Positions 25,164 to 31,582 of a stretch of 31,582 nucleotides of DNA are shown here, piece by piece. Within the stretch, counting starts at the first letter, position 1, and each line of letters begins with the position of its first letter. The notes beneath the pieces were generated by a model. It was not told where the DNA came from. It searched no databases and saw nothing but the letters and a program-made list of their open reading frames with translations. Origin of the DNA: Actinomycetes bacterium (GTDB lineage: Bacteria; Actinomycetota; Actinomycetes; Actinomycetales; Dermabacteraceae); contig JAEWEZ010000116.1 of NCBI GenBank assembly GCA_023389045.1, positions 1 to 31,582 of the forward strand. Reading direction: 5' to 3'. Position numbers and translations under genes: made by a program.

Positions 25164-25240
25164 GGCAACCACCGTGCACCGTGCGAGGGGTCTTACCTCC
25201 CCTCTCCTGTGAGATCAGTCGTGGAAACGCCGACGACATG

Positions 25241-25259
25241 AAAAGTGCGCAGGACGCAC
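25241..25259 (-). terminator. Small intrinsic terminator after corC-like gene
   Basis: Read on the minus strand: GTGCG, loop TCCTG, CGCAC, then TTTT, beginning 19 nt past the stop of the CorC/HlyC gene. The stem is only 5 bp but is followed by a U-run, and it separates that gene from the polysaccharide operon. Confidence 0.45.
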
Positions 25260-25277
25260 GCCGCCATCACTCATGCA

Positions 25278-26582
25278 TCACTCATGCGTCGCTTCTCGCA
25301 GCACCCGCACCCGCCGCACCCGTCGCTCCTGAACCGCCGTGACCCGCAGCCGGACCCCGTCGGCCCCCTCCACCGGCACCTCATCACCCTCACGCGCGAT
25401 CCGCTCCAGACGCGACATCACATACCCACCGACCGTTTCGTAGCCGCCGTCATCCGGGAGGGCGATGCCGGTCTCGTCCTCGAACTCCTCCAGGATCAGG
25501 GCGCCGTCTACCTCATCAGTGTGGTGCTCGGAGGCGTCGGGGCCGATCTGCCCGGTGGCACGGTCGTATTCGTCGTAAATTTCCCCGACCAGCTCCTCCA
25601 GGAGGTCTTCGAGGGTCACGATCCCATCGGTTCCGCCGTATTCATCCACGACGACCGCGATGTGGTCGCCCCGCGCGCGCATCCTGTTCAAAGTGGCGAG
25701 CACGCTCACGGTTCCCGGTAGGTGCGGGACGGGGCGAGTGATGGCCGCGAGCGTGGTCACCTCCGGATCGGGGGCATGCAGCAGGTCCCGTACGTGTACG
25801 AAACCGATCACATCGTCGATGCTCTCTCCGGTGACCGGGAAGCGTGAGAAACCGCTGCTGCGGATGGCCTCACGAGCCTCGGCGACGGTGAGGTCGTCAT
25901 CGAGAGCTTCGACGGTGGTGCGCGGGGTCATGACCTCCACGAGGGTGCGCTCCGAGGCATCGAAAACATCGGCGAGCACACTGCGTTCCGCCTCGGCGAG
26001 CGCCTCAGTGGAATGCACGAGGGAACGGATTTCCTCCGCCGAGACCGCCTCCCGATCCGCGCCCGGGTCCCCACCCAGCAGGCGAACCACGGCATTGGTG
26101 GTGGCCGAGAGAAGCCAGATCATGGGGCGCATGAGCGTGCCGAAGACGGCCAAGGGCGGCCCCACAATCCGGGTGATGGCCAGGGCGTTTTGCATGGCGA
26201 GGCGCTTGGGAACGAGTTCGCCGAGCACCAGGGAGCAGAAGGCCACGACCAGGGTCATGGCGATCAGGGCCAGGGTGGAGGCGGCGGTGGGATCCAGGCC
26301 TAGTGTCTCCAGCAGGGGTGCGACCGACGGGGCGATGGCGGAGGCACCGTAGGCCGAGGAGAAGAAACCGGCGACGGTCACGCCGATCTGCACGGCTGAG
26401 AGGAAACGGTTGGGATCGCGCACCAGGGCCGCGGTGCGGCGGGCGCGCGGGCTGCCATTCTCAAGTTCCTGGATCTGGGCTTGGCGCAGTGACACGATGG
26501 CCATCTCGGTTCCGGCAAACACACCGCCGATCAGCACGAACAGCAGCACCAGGGCGGCGTCGATCAGCACGGCGGTGTCCAT
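25278..26582 (-). CDS. CorC/HlyC-family protein (CNNM-CBS-CorC_HlyC)
   Basis: 434 aa. Seen: CNNM/DUF21 membrane domain (about 1-180) with FAGTEMAIVSL, QIGVTVAGFFSSAYG and LGELVPKRLAM; a CBS pair (about 200-325) with MTPRTTVEAL, GFSRFPVTGESIDDVIGFVH and IAVVVDEYGGTDGIVTLEDLLEELVGEI; and a C-terminal CorC_HlyC domain with GYETVGGYVM. This is the complete family architecture, linked to Mg/Co efflux or homeostasis despite the old name hemolysin. Likely a single housekeeping gene, not part of the glycan operon. At its 3' end an 11-bp sequence (CATCACTCATG on plus) is duplicated in tandem, the copy lying just past the stop. Confidence 0.92.
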   Translation of the reverse strand: MDTAVLIDAALVLLFVLIGGVFAGTEMAIVSLRQAQIQELENGSPRARRTAALVRDPNRFLSAVQIGVTVAGFFSSAYGASAIAPSVAPLLETLGLDPTAASTLALIAMTLVVAFCSLVLGELVPKRLAMQNALAITRIVGPPLAVFGTLMRPMIWLLSATTNAVVRLLGGDPGADREAVSAEEIRSLVHSTEALAEAERSVLADVFDASERTLVEVMTPRTTVEALDDDLTVAEAREAIRSSGFSRFPVTGESIDDVIGFVHVRDLLHAPDPEVTTLAAITRPVPHLPGTVSVLATLNRMRARGDHIAVVVDEYGGTDGIVTLEDLLEELVGEIYDEYDRATGQIGPDASEHHTDEVDGALILEEFEDETGIALPDDGGYETVGGYVMSRLERIAREGDEVPVEGADGVRLRVTAVQERRVRRVRVLREATHE

Positions 26583-26661
26583 GACTCGACGATACCGGGG
26601 AAAAACTGCCAGGTCAGGGGCCCCTTGGTTGCTTGGGACTGCCGGGCTCGCCCGCCGGCCG

Positions 26662-27642
26662 CTACAGCAGCGGCAGCAGCTCCTCCCAGACAGCGGCCAT
26701 GATGTCGGAGCCCGGGCTGCCCTCCAGATGCGCGGTGATCGCCACGCTGGCCTGCTGCTCCGGCAAGATCAGCAGCATCTGTCCGTAGGCCCCGTCGGCC
26801 CTCCAGGCTCCCGGCTGGCTGCAGCGCCACACGCCGTAGCCGTAGAACTTCCCTTCGGGGTCAACCGGCGCGTCGGCGGGCTGCGTATTGGGGCTTTCCC
26901 CGTCGCTGCCCGCGTGCCCAGCAATACCCGGCGCGGTCGGCACCCAGGTGTCCTCGTCGTGCATGAGGTCCACCCACTCACGCGGCACGACCTGACGCCC
27001 CTCCCAGCGCCCGCCCTGCAGCATGAGGCGCCCAATACGCGCCACCTGCCCGCTGCGCAGATTCAGACCCGTGGCACCCCAGGTGGTGCCGCATCGAGCC
27101 GAGAACCACTGCGGATTCAGGATGCCGAGGGGTTCGAAGAGCCGCGGAAGCAACCAGTCGCGCATGCTCTGCCCCGTGCGCTCGGTGATCAGGCGCGACA
27201 GAAGGAACACCGAACCGTTGGAGTACTCGAAGGCTGCGCCCGGCTCGCGCACCAGATCGGTCGAGAGGAACAGCGAGGCGACATCGGGGTGATCACGCTG
27301 AGCATCTTCGAAAACCGTGATCGGATTGCCGGAGGTCATGGTCAGCAGATGGTGCAGACGCACCTGCTCCACCCCCTCCCCGAACCCGCCCGGGGGCACT
27401 GGCAGATGCTGAACCAGCAGGTCATCCACCTCCAGAAGACCCTCTTTGCGCGCGATACCCACCGCAAGCGCCGTCACCGTTTTGGAGACGGAATAGAGGT
27501 TCTCCACGGTGTCGTCCATGAAACGGGTGGTGAGTTCGGGCCGCCCCGCCCGGTGCAGATGCACGGCGCGCACTCCCAGCTGCTCGGTGAGAATCCGGGC
27601 GCGCAGGGGCGCGAGAAGCAGATGGTCGGGAACGGTGCTCAT
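26662..27642 (-). CDS. Serine hydrolase, beta-lactamase/PBP4*-like
   Basis: 326 aa, no signal peptide visible, so probably cytoplasmic. Seen: SxxK motif YSVSKT (Ser51, Lys54), the YxN motif FEYSNGS (140-142), HHLLTMTSG in between, and near the C-terminus a HLEG that stands where class C enzymes have K/H-x-G. These are the three active-site elements of the class C beta-lactamase/esterase superfamily. Members are esterases, peptidases or amidases; the substrate cannot be told. It lies 79 bp from the CorC/HlyC gene and 84 bp from the amidotransferase gene, both on the same strand. Confidence 0.88.
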   Translation of the reverse strand: MSTVPDHLLLAPLRARILTEQLGVRAVHLHRAGRPELTTRFMDDTVENLYSVSKTVTALAVGIARKEGLLEVDDLLVQHLPVPPGGFGEGVEQVRLHHLLTMTSGNPITVFEDAQRDHPDVASLFLSTDLVREPGAAFEYSNGSVFLLSRLITERTGQSMRDWLLPRLFEPLGILNPQWFSARCGTTWGATGLNLRSGQVARIGRLMLQGGRWEGRQVVPREWVDLMHDEDTWVPTAPGIAGHAGSDGESPNTQPADAPVDPEGKFYGYGVWRCSQPGAWRADGAYGQMLLILPEQQASVAITAHLEGSPGSDIMAAVWEELLPLL

Positions 27643-27717
27643 GGGCGGCTCCTGTCACCGATGGGGTCCGACGGGGTGGGTGTGCTCCGAGCTGGACCGC
27701 TCGCAGACGACGCTGGC

Positions 27718-27752
27718 CACAGTCTCTCAGCGTCGGGCCGCGAGAGACTGTG
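27718..27752 (-). terminator. Perfect 11-bp hairpin over the end of the amidotransferase gene
   Basis: CACAGTCTCTC (27718-27728) and GAGAGACTGTG (27742-27752) are perfect inverted repeats with a 13-nt loop. The stop codon (27729-27727) begins at the edge of the stem. No T-run follows, so it would be a U-less terminator or an RNA 3'-end stabiliser. Confidence 0.45.
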
Positions 27753-28650
27753 CCGCGAGACGTCGGGCCTCATGCGCCCGCGCCTGAGCGGCATGCGCCT
27801 GCGAGGCTGCAGCCGACAGCCCCAGGTCCTCAATGTCCAGCGAATGGGCGAGTTCAGGGAAGGGGAAGGAGCGCTCGGCGTGCCCGTCGGCCGTCACGTG
27901 CAGCAGCTCCCCAGAATCCATGAGGCGCCAGGCCGGGTCGTCGTCCATCGGCTCGGAGGCAATCACCACCGAGCCGGTATCCGCAAGATCCTCGCTATGC
28001 GCGTGCAGGGAAGAGGAGGTCTGATCCAGGGCCTCACGCTCCGTGCCCGCGCCCACGCGTCGGTCCAGCACCCACAGCTCGTTCTTGGCCGGCAGACGCA
28101 CCGCAACCAGTTCGCCATCCTTCGCGGCCAGCAGATTCACCGAATACACCGGCACGTTCCGGGCGATCCAGCCGAGCGCCGCCTGCACACCGGCGCGCAG
28201 GTCACCATCGTGGCGGCGCACCTCGGCCGTGACCAGCGCCGACATCCACTCACTATCGGTGGTGCCATGCACCATCCCGCCCGCGCCCATCCGTCGGACC
28301 CGATCACGCATTTTTTGCGTCACGTCGAGCACACCGTTGTGGGCGGTGATGATGCCGTCCTGCAGGAAGGGGTGGGTGTTCTCGACGGTGTGGCCGGAGC
28401 CAGAGGAGAGCCGCACATGCGCGATCATCACGCGGGAGCGGAGGGTCGCGGCCAGACGGGAAAAGCTCGGCGAGGAGTAAGCGGCCACGGGCTTGCGCAG
28501 AACCTGGGGTCGGCCGTCATCGTCGATCCAGCCCAGGCCGGTGCCGTCGGCATTGAAACGGGACTGCTCACGCAGGGAGTAGGGCGCCTCAAGCAGCCAG
28601 AGGTCAGCCGTGACGGGCTGATCGGCGTGAAGAGCAAAGAGGCGGCACAT
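27727..28650 (-). CDS. Class II glutamine amidotransferase (EgtC-like)
   Basis: 307 aa from ATG 28650. This start puts Cys at position 2 (MCRLFALHAD), which must be N-terminal to act as nucleophile; the longer reading frame to 28752 would block it. Seen: NADGTGLGW, AHVRLSSGSGHTVENTHPF, IITAHNGVLD and GTTDSEWM, the class II glutaminase pattern. It releases ammonia from glutamine or cleaves a gamma-glutamyl bond; EgtC-like members take part in ergothioneine synthesis, but no other egt gene is nearby, so the substrate is open. The C-terminal 40 residues are an Ala/Gln-rich helix, unusual for the family. Divergent from the cyclodeaminase-family gene. Confidence 0.87.
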   Translation of the reverse strand: MCRLFALHADQPVTADLWLLEAPYSLREQSRFNADGTGLGWIDDDGRPQVLRKPVAAYSSPSFSRLAATLRSRVMIAHVRLSSGSGHTVENTHPFLQDGIITAHNGVLDVTQKMRDRVRRMGAGGMVHGTTDSEWMSALVTAEVRRHDGDLRAGVQAALGWIARNVPVYSVNLLAAKDGELVAVRLPAKNELWVLDRRVGAGTEREALDQTSSSLHAHSEDLADTGSVVIASEPMDDDPAWRLMDSGELLHVTADGHAERSFPFPELAHSLDIEDLGLSAAASQAHAAQARAHEARRLAAQSLAARR

Positions 28651-28742
28651 GCCTTCGGGATGGTACTCCCGTGTCTGATCCTCCGCAGCGAGAATCCTCA
28701 TCGTGAGATGAATCGCCGGACTGTGAGACGCCCGCAGATGCC

Positions 28743-28772
28743 TCGACCGCATCGCCGCCGAGCCGTTAGGTT
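28743..28772 (+). promoter_or_regulatory. Leaderless-type promoter of the cyclodeaminase-family gene
   Basis: TAGGTT (28767-28772, fits TANNNT) ends 6 nt before ATG 28779; TCGACC (28743-28748) lies 18 bp upstream as a partial -35. No Shine-Dalgarno sequence is present. Confidence 0.5.
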
Positions 28773-28778
28773 CAAGAC

Positions 28779-29678
28779 ATGCTCCATCTCTCTGATGACC
28801 AGGTCCGCAACCTTCTCCCCTCCCCCGCCGAGGCCGTCGCCCTCATGCGCGACACCCTCCTCGCACTGGCCGACGGATCCGCCTCCGTCACCCCAAAAAC
28901 CCAGGTGGAGCACGATGAACAGGGAGGCTTCGCCAACGCGATGCCGGCCGCCTGGCCCGACCGCGGCCTCGCCGGCGTGAAGTGGGTGACCGTCACCCCC
29001 GCCAACCGCGATAAGGAAGGCCTGGAGATGATCGGCGGGCTGATGGTGCTCAGCGACGCCGAAGGCACCACCCGCGCCACCATGGACGCCGGGGAGCTGA
29101 CCGCCCTGCGCACCGCCGCCGTCACCGGGGCGAGCCTTGCCCTCGACGAAGGCCCCATCGCATTCATCGGCACCGGTGTGCAGGCCCGCTCCCACGCCCG
29201 CGTGATCGAAGCGCTCGGCCGGCCCAGCGTGAGCTTCTGGGGCCGCCGCCAGGAAGGCCTCGATAAGCTTGCGGCCTGGTGCGCCGAGAACACGCCGAAC
29301 CTGGAGGTGCGCGTGAGCACCGACCGCGCCGAGGCGCTGAAGGGCGCGCACGTCATCATCAGCGGGCTGCCGATCGGCCTCACCGGCTCCGAGCTCTCCC
29401 CCGGAGAGGTGCCGGCCGACGCCACCCTGCTGCCCCTCGACTATGCCTCCGTGGCCGGGGCCGAGATCGCCCGCACCGGCACCGTGGTGGCCGATGACCC
29501 CGTGCAGTTCGAGGCCCTGCGCCCCCTGAAGCTCGGCGAGGACTACCCGAAGGCCACCGGCTACACCGGCACGCTGCTGCGCGAAGGCCGCCCGGACGGC
29601 CTGGTGGTGGCGCAGAACCTCGGCTCCGGCCTCGGCGACGTGGTGCTCGCCGACGCGGTGCTCGCCCGGCACGGCTGA
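28779..29678 (+). CDS. Ornithine cyclodeaminase/mu-crystallin family protein
   Basis: 299 aa, at the short end of the family (about 310-350). Seen: substrate-side lysine in GVKWV (Lys68), the ELTALRTAAVTG block with Arg111, and the NAD-binding loop FIGTGVQA (about 129-136) followed by SHARVIEAL. The family includes ornithine cyclodeaminase, alanine dehydrogenase and ketimine reductases, all cytoplasmic; the exact reaction cannot be read from sequence. The wobble bases are almost all G or C, more so than in most neighbours. It is a single gene, divergent from the amidotransferase, and is followed by the repeat region. Confidence 0.87.
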   Translation: MLHLSDDQVRNLLPSPAEAVALMRDTLLALADGSASVTPKTQVEHDEQGGFANAMPAAWPDRGLAGVKWVTVTPANRDKEGLEMIGGLMVLSDAEGTTRATMDAGELTALRTAAVTGASLALDEGPIAFIGTGVQARSHARVIEALGRPSVSFWGRRQEGLDKLAAWCAENTPNLEVRVSTDRAEALKGAHVIISGLPIGLTGSELSPGEVPADATLLPLDYASVAGAEIARTGTVVADDPVQFEALRPLKLGEDYPKATGYTGTLLREGRPDGLVVAQNLGSGLGDVVLADAVLARHG

Positions 29679-29711
29679 AGCCGGGGCGGCCGGGCGGCGG
29701 CTCGGGCCGGG

Positions 29712-29837
29712 CCGGGCCACTTAGCAATCTTCCCAAGAACTGGCGGTATTTGACCTGCTGCGACATATACGCCGCAGCCGGCGATATACCGCCCATTCCC
29801 AACCAGTAACCCGTGCCACCCACCACTGCCCCGGTGC
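29712..29837 (+). repeat. Structured repeat, copy 1 (126 bp)
   Basis: Differs from copy 2 at 6 of 126 positions. Core symmetry: GGCGGTAT (29742-29749) pairs with ATACCGCC (29786-29793), and inside it GCTGCG (29757-29762) pairs with CGCAGC (29773-29778), leaving a symmetric 7 x 7 internal loop and a 10-nt apical loop. The plus strand also keeps an open frame, NWRY...CDIYAAAGDIPPIPN then Gln and stop. Confidence 0.85.
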
Positions 29838-29884
29838 TACCCCAACCAGTTACACCCCACCCCCGGGCCACCCCCACCTTCTCT

Positions 29885-29978
29885 ACCTACACACCCCACG
29901 CCTGGGGCCGGGCGGCGGCTGGGCTGCCGGGCGACGGGGCGGCCCTTGCCCTCTCCACCTACACACCCCACGCCTGGG
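29885..29978. repeat. 22-bp direct repeat, two copies
   Basis: An identical 22-bp sequence starting ACCTACACACCCC and ending CGCCTGGG occurs at 29885-29906 and 29957-29978 (72-bp spacing). It lies in the C-rich DNA between structured repeat copies 1 and 2. Confidence 0.8.
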
Positions 29979-30011
29979 CTACCCGCGCCTTCTCTACCTG
30001 CCCACCCCGCC

Positions 30012-30137
30012 CCGGGCCACTTAGCAATCTTCCCAAGAACTGGCGGTATGCGACCCGCTGCGACATATACGCCGCAGCCGGCGATATACCGCCCATTCCC
30101 AACCGGTAACCCGCGCCACCCACCGCTGCCCCGGTGC
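30012..30137 (+). repeat. Structured repeat, copy 2 (126 bp)
   Basis: Same orientation as copy 1 and offset by exactly 300 bp. Both stems are unchanged; three of the six differences from copy 1 fall in the 5' internal loop (GCGACCC instead of TTGACCT). The open frame ends CDIYAAAGDIPPIPN, Arg, stop. Confidence 0.85.
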
Positions 30138-30235
30138 GCCCTTAGTCCGCTACCCACCAGGAAAGGCTTAGCCGAGGCGTCCTTCTCCACTTCTTACCGG
30201 GAAGGGCACGGCCGGGCCTCACCTCTCCCCCCCCC

Positions 30236-31162
30236 TTACCTCGCGGGGGTACGCCGATGGTCTCGGCGCCGGATAACCGCCAGCAGCATGTGCTTGGTGT
30301 GTTCCCAGTTCAGAAAGACCTGCTCCCAGGTCAGACGCGTCACGGTGAAACCCCTGGCGCGTAACCGCAGATCCCGTGACCGATCCAGGTGGTACTGCGT
30401 CTCAGTGCCATGGAACGTCCTGGAATCGCATTCGATCACCCAGCTTTCGCCCACTAGCAGATCGACCCTCCCGACATCGGGGATCCACACTTGCGGTCTG
30501 ACGGGGATACGCAGGGATTCGAGCCACCAGCGCACCTTTGTCTCGGTTCCCGATTCTGCGCGTGGATCAACTCGGTGAAGCGCTCGACGTAGACGCTCAG
30601 GCCATCCCGCGATGAGTGCATACGCATCTTCCTGGAGAAGCCGTCCCGTGTTCATGGCCGACTCGAGAAGGATGGCGGTGTCTACTGTGTCCAGGCAGCG
30701 TGCGGCATGGGAAAGCACTAGAGGCAGATCGGGGACGGGGTCGTGATCGGGCCAGCTGCGTAAAACCGGCGCATGCAAGATCGGCGCCACCGTGGGGGCC
30801 GCGCCGAAAGCGCTGCGTTGCTGAGAGCGAATCGGGGAGAGGCGAACGGAGTCGCAGTCACGCGAGCGCGGGCTGCACCGGGGGCGAAAGGCATGCGCTC
30901 CAGAGATGGACGGTGTCCATAACCCGTGGAGAGCGGCGCCATCGACGCAGGTCGGACGGAGGTTCGCGGCAAGAAAGGGCTCGATGCGGGGGTCAGCGGC
31001 TGGGCCGATGAGCCATTGCCCCACACACCGCACCGTTCCGGAACGTCTGGCGGCGGCGAGTCGCTGTTCGTCGATTCCGCTGCGCTTGACGGCGTGCACA
31101 TTGAGGATGCCCGGTAGTTGCATGGGGATAGCCAACCCCTGCACGAATCGGGCTGGAGCCAC
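30236..31162 (-). CDS. DUF559/Vsr-like nuclease-fold protein
   Basis: 308 aa from GTG 31162; ATG 31123 (295 aa) is an equally good start. Seen: an N-terminal helical part with RLAAARRSGTVRCVGQWL, as in AbiEi-like DNA-binding headers of actinobacterial proteins, and a C-terminal PD-(D/E)xK-type fold: VGRVDLLVGESWVIECDS, then DRSRDLRLRARGFTVTRLTWEQVF. The family is very common in actinobacteria, is related to Vsr and restriction endonucleases, and its role is unknown. The catalytic Asp (VDLLV) and Glu (IECD) are present. It is flanked on both sides by repeats; a run of nine G follows its TAA on the coding strand. Confidence 0.75.
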   Translation of the reverse strand: MAPARFVQGLAIPMQLPGILNVHAVKRSGIDEQRLAAARRSGTVRCVGQWLIGPAADPRIEPFLAANLRPTCVDGAALHGLWTPSISGAHAFRPRCSPRSRDCDSVRLSPIRSQQRSAFGAAPTVAPILHAPVLRSWPDHDPVPDLPLVLSHAARCLDTVDTAILLESAMNTGRLLQEDAYALIAGWPERLRRALHRVDPRAESGTETKVRWWLESLRIPVRPQVWIPDVGRVDLLVGESWVIECDSRTFHGTETQYHLDRSRDLRLRARGFTVTRLTWEQVFLNWEHTKHMLLAVIRRRDHRRTPAR

Positions 31163-31396
31163 TGAGGCCTACCTGTGGATAACTCCGCTTGGGGAGGATT
31201 CGGGCAGATGGTGCGGTAGGGATGGCAGGAGGTGGGGTGCTGCTGATGGTCGCGTGGCTGCTGATGATGACGTGGCCGTCAAAGCGGGAGTGGCGAGGCC
31301 TGCAACTAGGGAGAGGCCTTGGCGAGAGAGTGGCTGAGGCCCTGGTGAAGGAACAGCTGCTACATGTGGGCGGTGGCTTTGGCCGGGCTGTGGCGG

Positions 31397-31472
31397 AGAA
31401 CTGGCGTTATGTGAGCGGCTGCGACATATACGCCGCAGCTGGCGATATACCGCCGATTCCCAACCGGTAACC
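31397..31472 (+). repeat. Structured repeat, copy 3 (76-bp core)
   Basis: Aligns without gaps to 29736-29811 and 30036-30111, with 6 differences from copy 2. The inner stem GCTGCG/CGCAGC and the apical loop are unchanged; the outer stem has one mismatch (GGCGTTAT). The flanks of copies 1 and 2 are absent, so the 76-bp core is the minimal unit. The frame again ends CDIYAAAGDIPPIPN, Arg, stop. Confidence 0.8.
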
Positions 31473-31494
31473 ACGCGATGGCGGCTGCGGAGTG

Positions 31495-31582
31495 GGCTGA
31501 GGTTGGGGTGGGCTGAAGTTGGGGTGGACTGAAGTTGGGGTGGACTGAAGTCGGGGTGGACTGAAGTTGGGGTGGACTGAAG
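31495..31582 (+). repeat. 16-bp tandem repeat, 5.5 copies, G-rich
   Basis: Unit GACTGAAGTTGGGGTG; the first two units begin GGCTGA and one has C in place of T (AAGTCGGGG). The array runs off the right edge, so the full copy number is unknown. Each unit carries a GGGG run, all on the plus strand. The 16-bp period is not a multiple of three, so a coding role is unlikely. Confidence 0.92.

Larger units (their letters stand above)
29679..30235. other. Repeat-rich, C-rich intergenic region
   Basis: I see no convincing gene. It holds two copies of the 126-bp structured repeat exactly 300 bp apart, and between them a C-rich stretch (29838-30011) with a 22-bp direct repeat. Reading frames here are compositional or repeat-driven. 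The last bases before the DUF559 stop form a run of nine C (30227-30235). Confidence 0.6.
31163..31582. other. Non-coding right end with repeats
   Basis: No supported gene. A 93-codon plus-strand frame (31189-31470, TTG start) ends inside structured repeat copy 3 and has no family features; I do not call it. The region contains one perfect DnaA-box-like TGTGGATAA (31174-31182), repeat copy 3 and the 16-bp tandem array. Confidence 0.55.

Noticed and set aside
29742..29749. GGCGGTAT resembles the ops/JUMPstart element of enterobacterial polysaccharide operons
   Set aside because: It lies downstream of unrelated genes, is part of a palindrome, and the RfaH-ops system is not expected in actinobacteria.
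29813..30109. Plus- and minus-strand ORFs across the repeat region (98-165 aa)
   Set aside because: They run through C-rich tandem sequence and repeat copies, have low-complexity products and no start signals; three frames are open at once, as expected from composition.
31174..31182. Perfect DnaA-box-like TGTGGATAA
   Set aside because: Single site; no box cluster, AT-rich unwinding region, dnaA or dnaN nearby. Not an origin.
31189..31470. 93-codon plus-strand ORF with hydrophobic N-terminus
   Set aside because: TTG start without Shine-Dalgarno sequence, no family features, and the last third is only the structured repeat.
1..31582. CRISPR arrays, tRNA or rRNA genes, insertion sequences with transposase
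   Set aside because: No regular repeat-spacer array, cloverleaf-type sequence, rRNA segment or transposase motif was recognised by eye; the only arrays are the repeats listed.

Overview
The window looks like chromosomal DNA of a high-GC Gram-positive actinobacterium. Evidence: high GC, strong G/C third-position bias, frequent GTG starts, many ATGA/GTGA stop-start overlaps, three plus-strand genes with a TANNNT box exactly 6 nt before the start codon (leaderless-type promoters), and a DUF559 protein of the kind common in Micrococcales-like genomes. I suspect a Dermabacteraceae-like or related host, but the sequence alone does not prove it.

Layout. (A) 1-981: truncated DHA2-type MFS drug exporter on the minus strand. 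(B) 1360-7213: an unusual module. On plus are a low-molecular-weight tyrosine phosphatase and a MauE-thioredoxin fusion. Converging on them from the minus strand are manA, a small PqqD-like protein and an HPr-kinase-like/PqqD fusion. Divergent from manA is an NTP_transf_5-type nucleotidyltransferase. HprK-like kinase + PqqD + this nucleotidyltransferase type recalls the HPr-rel-A gene set and the tailoring genes of some lasso-peptide clusters, but there is no lasso cyclase or leader protease. The substrate is unknown. (C) 6617-9966: VanZ-like protein, acyltransferase 3 and the polyprenyl-phosphate sugar transferase that would start a glycan, behind a recognisable promoter. (D) 10194-25119: a tightly coupled minus-strand operon for a surface polysaccharide. 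In transcription order it encodes a BY-kinase with chain-length domain, GT2, CgeB-like GT, a putative CMP-sugar-using GT, a NeuA-like CMP-transferase, a CBS-NeuB-SAF-TIM-barrel fusion, GT4, Wzy/WaaL-like protein, GT4, GT2, GT4 and a PglK-like ABC exporter. It predicts a nonulosonic-acid (sialic-acid-like) containing glycan, assembled on a lipid carrier and flipped by an ABC protein instead of Wzx. (E) 25278-29678: housekeeping-type genes (CorC/HlyC, serine hydrolase, class II amidotransferase, ornithine cyclodeaminase family). (F) 29679-31582: a repeat-rich right end with three copies of a structured repeat, a C-rich stretch, a DUF559 gene and a 16-bp G-rich tandem repeat running off the edge.

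How it fits together: the phosphatase in B is the natural antagonist of the tyrosine kinase in D, and ManA in B can feed mannose-6-phosphate metabolism and hence GDP-mannose, so B and C-D are probably one surface-glycan locus. The kinase/PqqD/nucleotidyltransferase group is the least understood part and the best candidate for an undescribed modification system. The NeuB fusion and the structured repeat are the next most interesting features.
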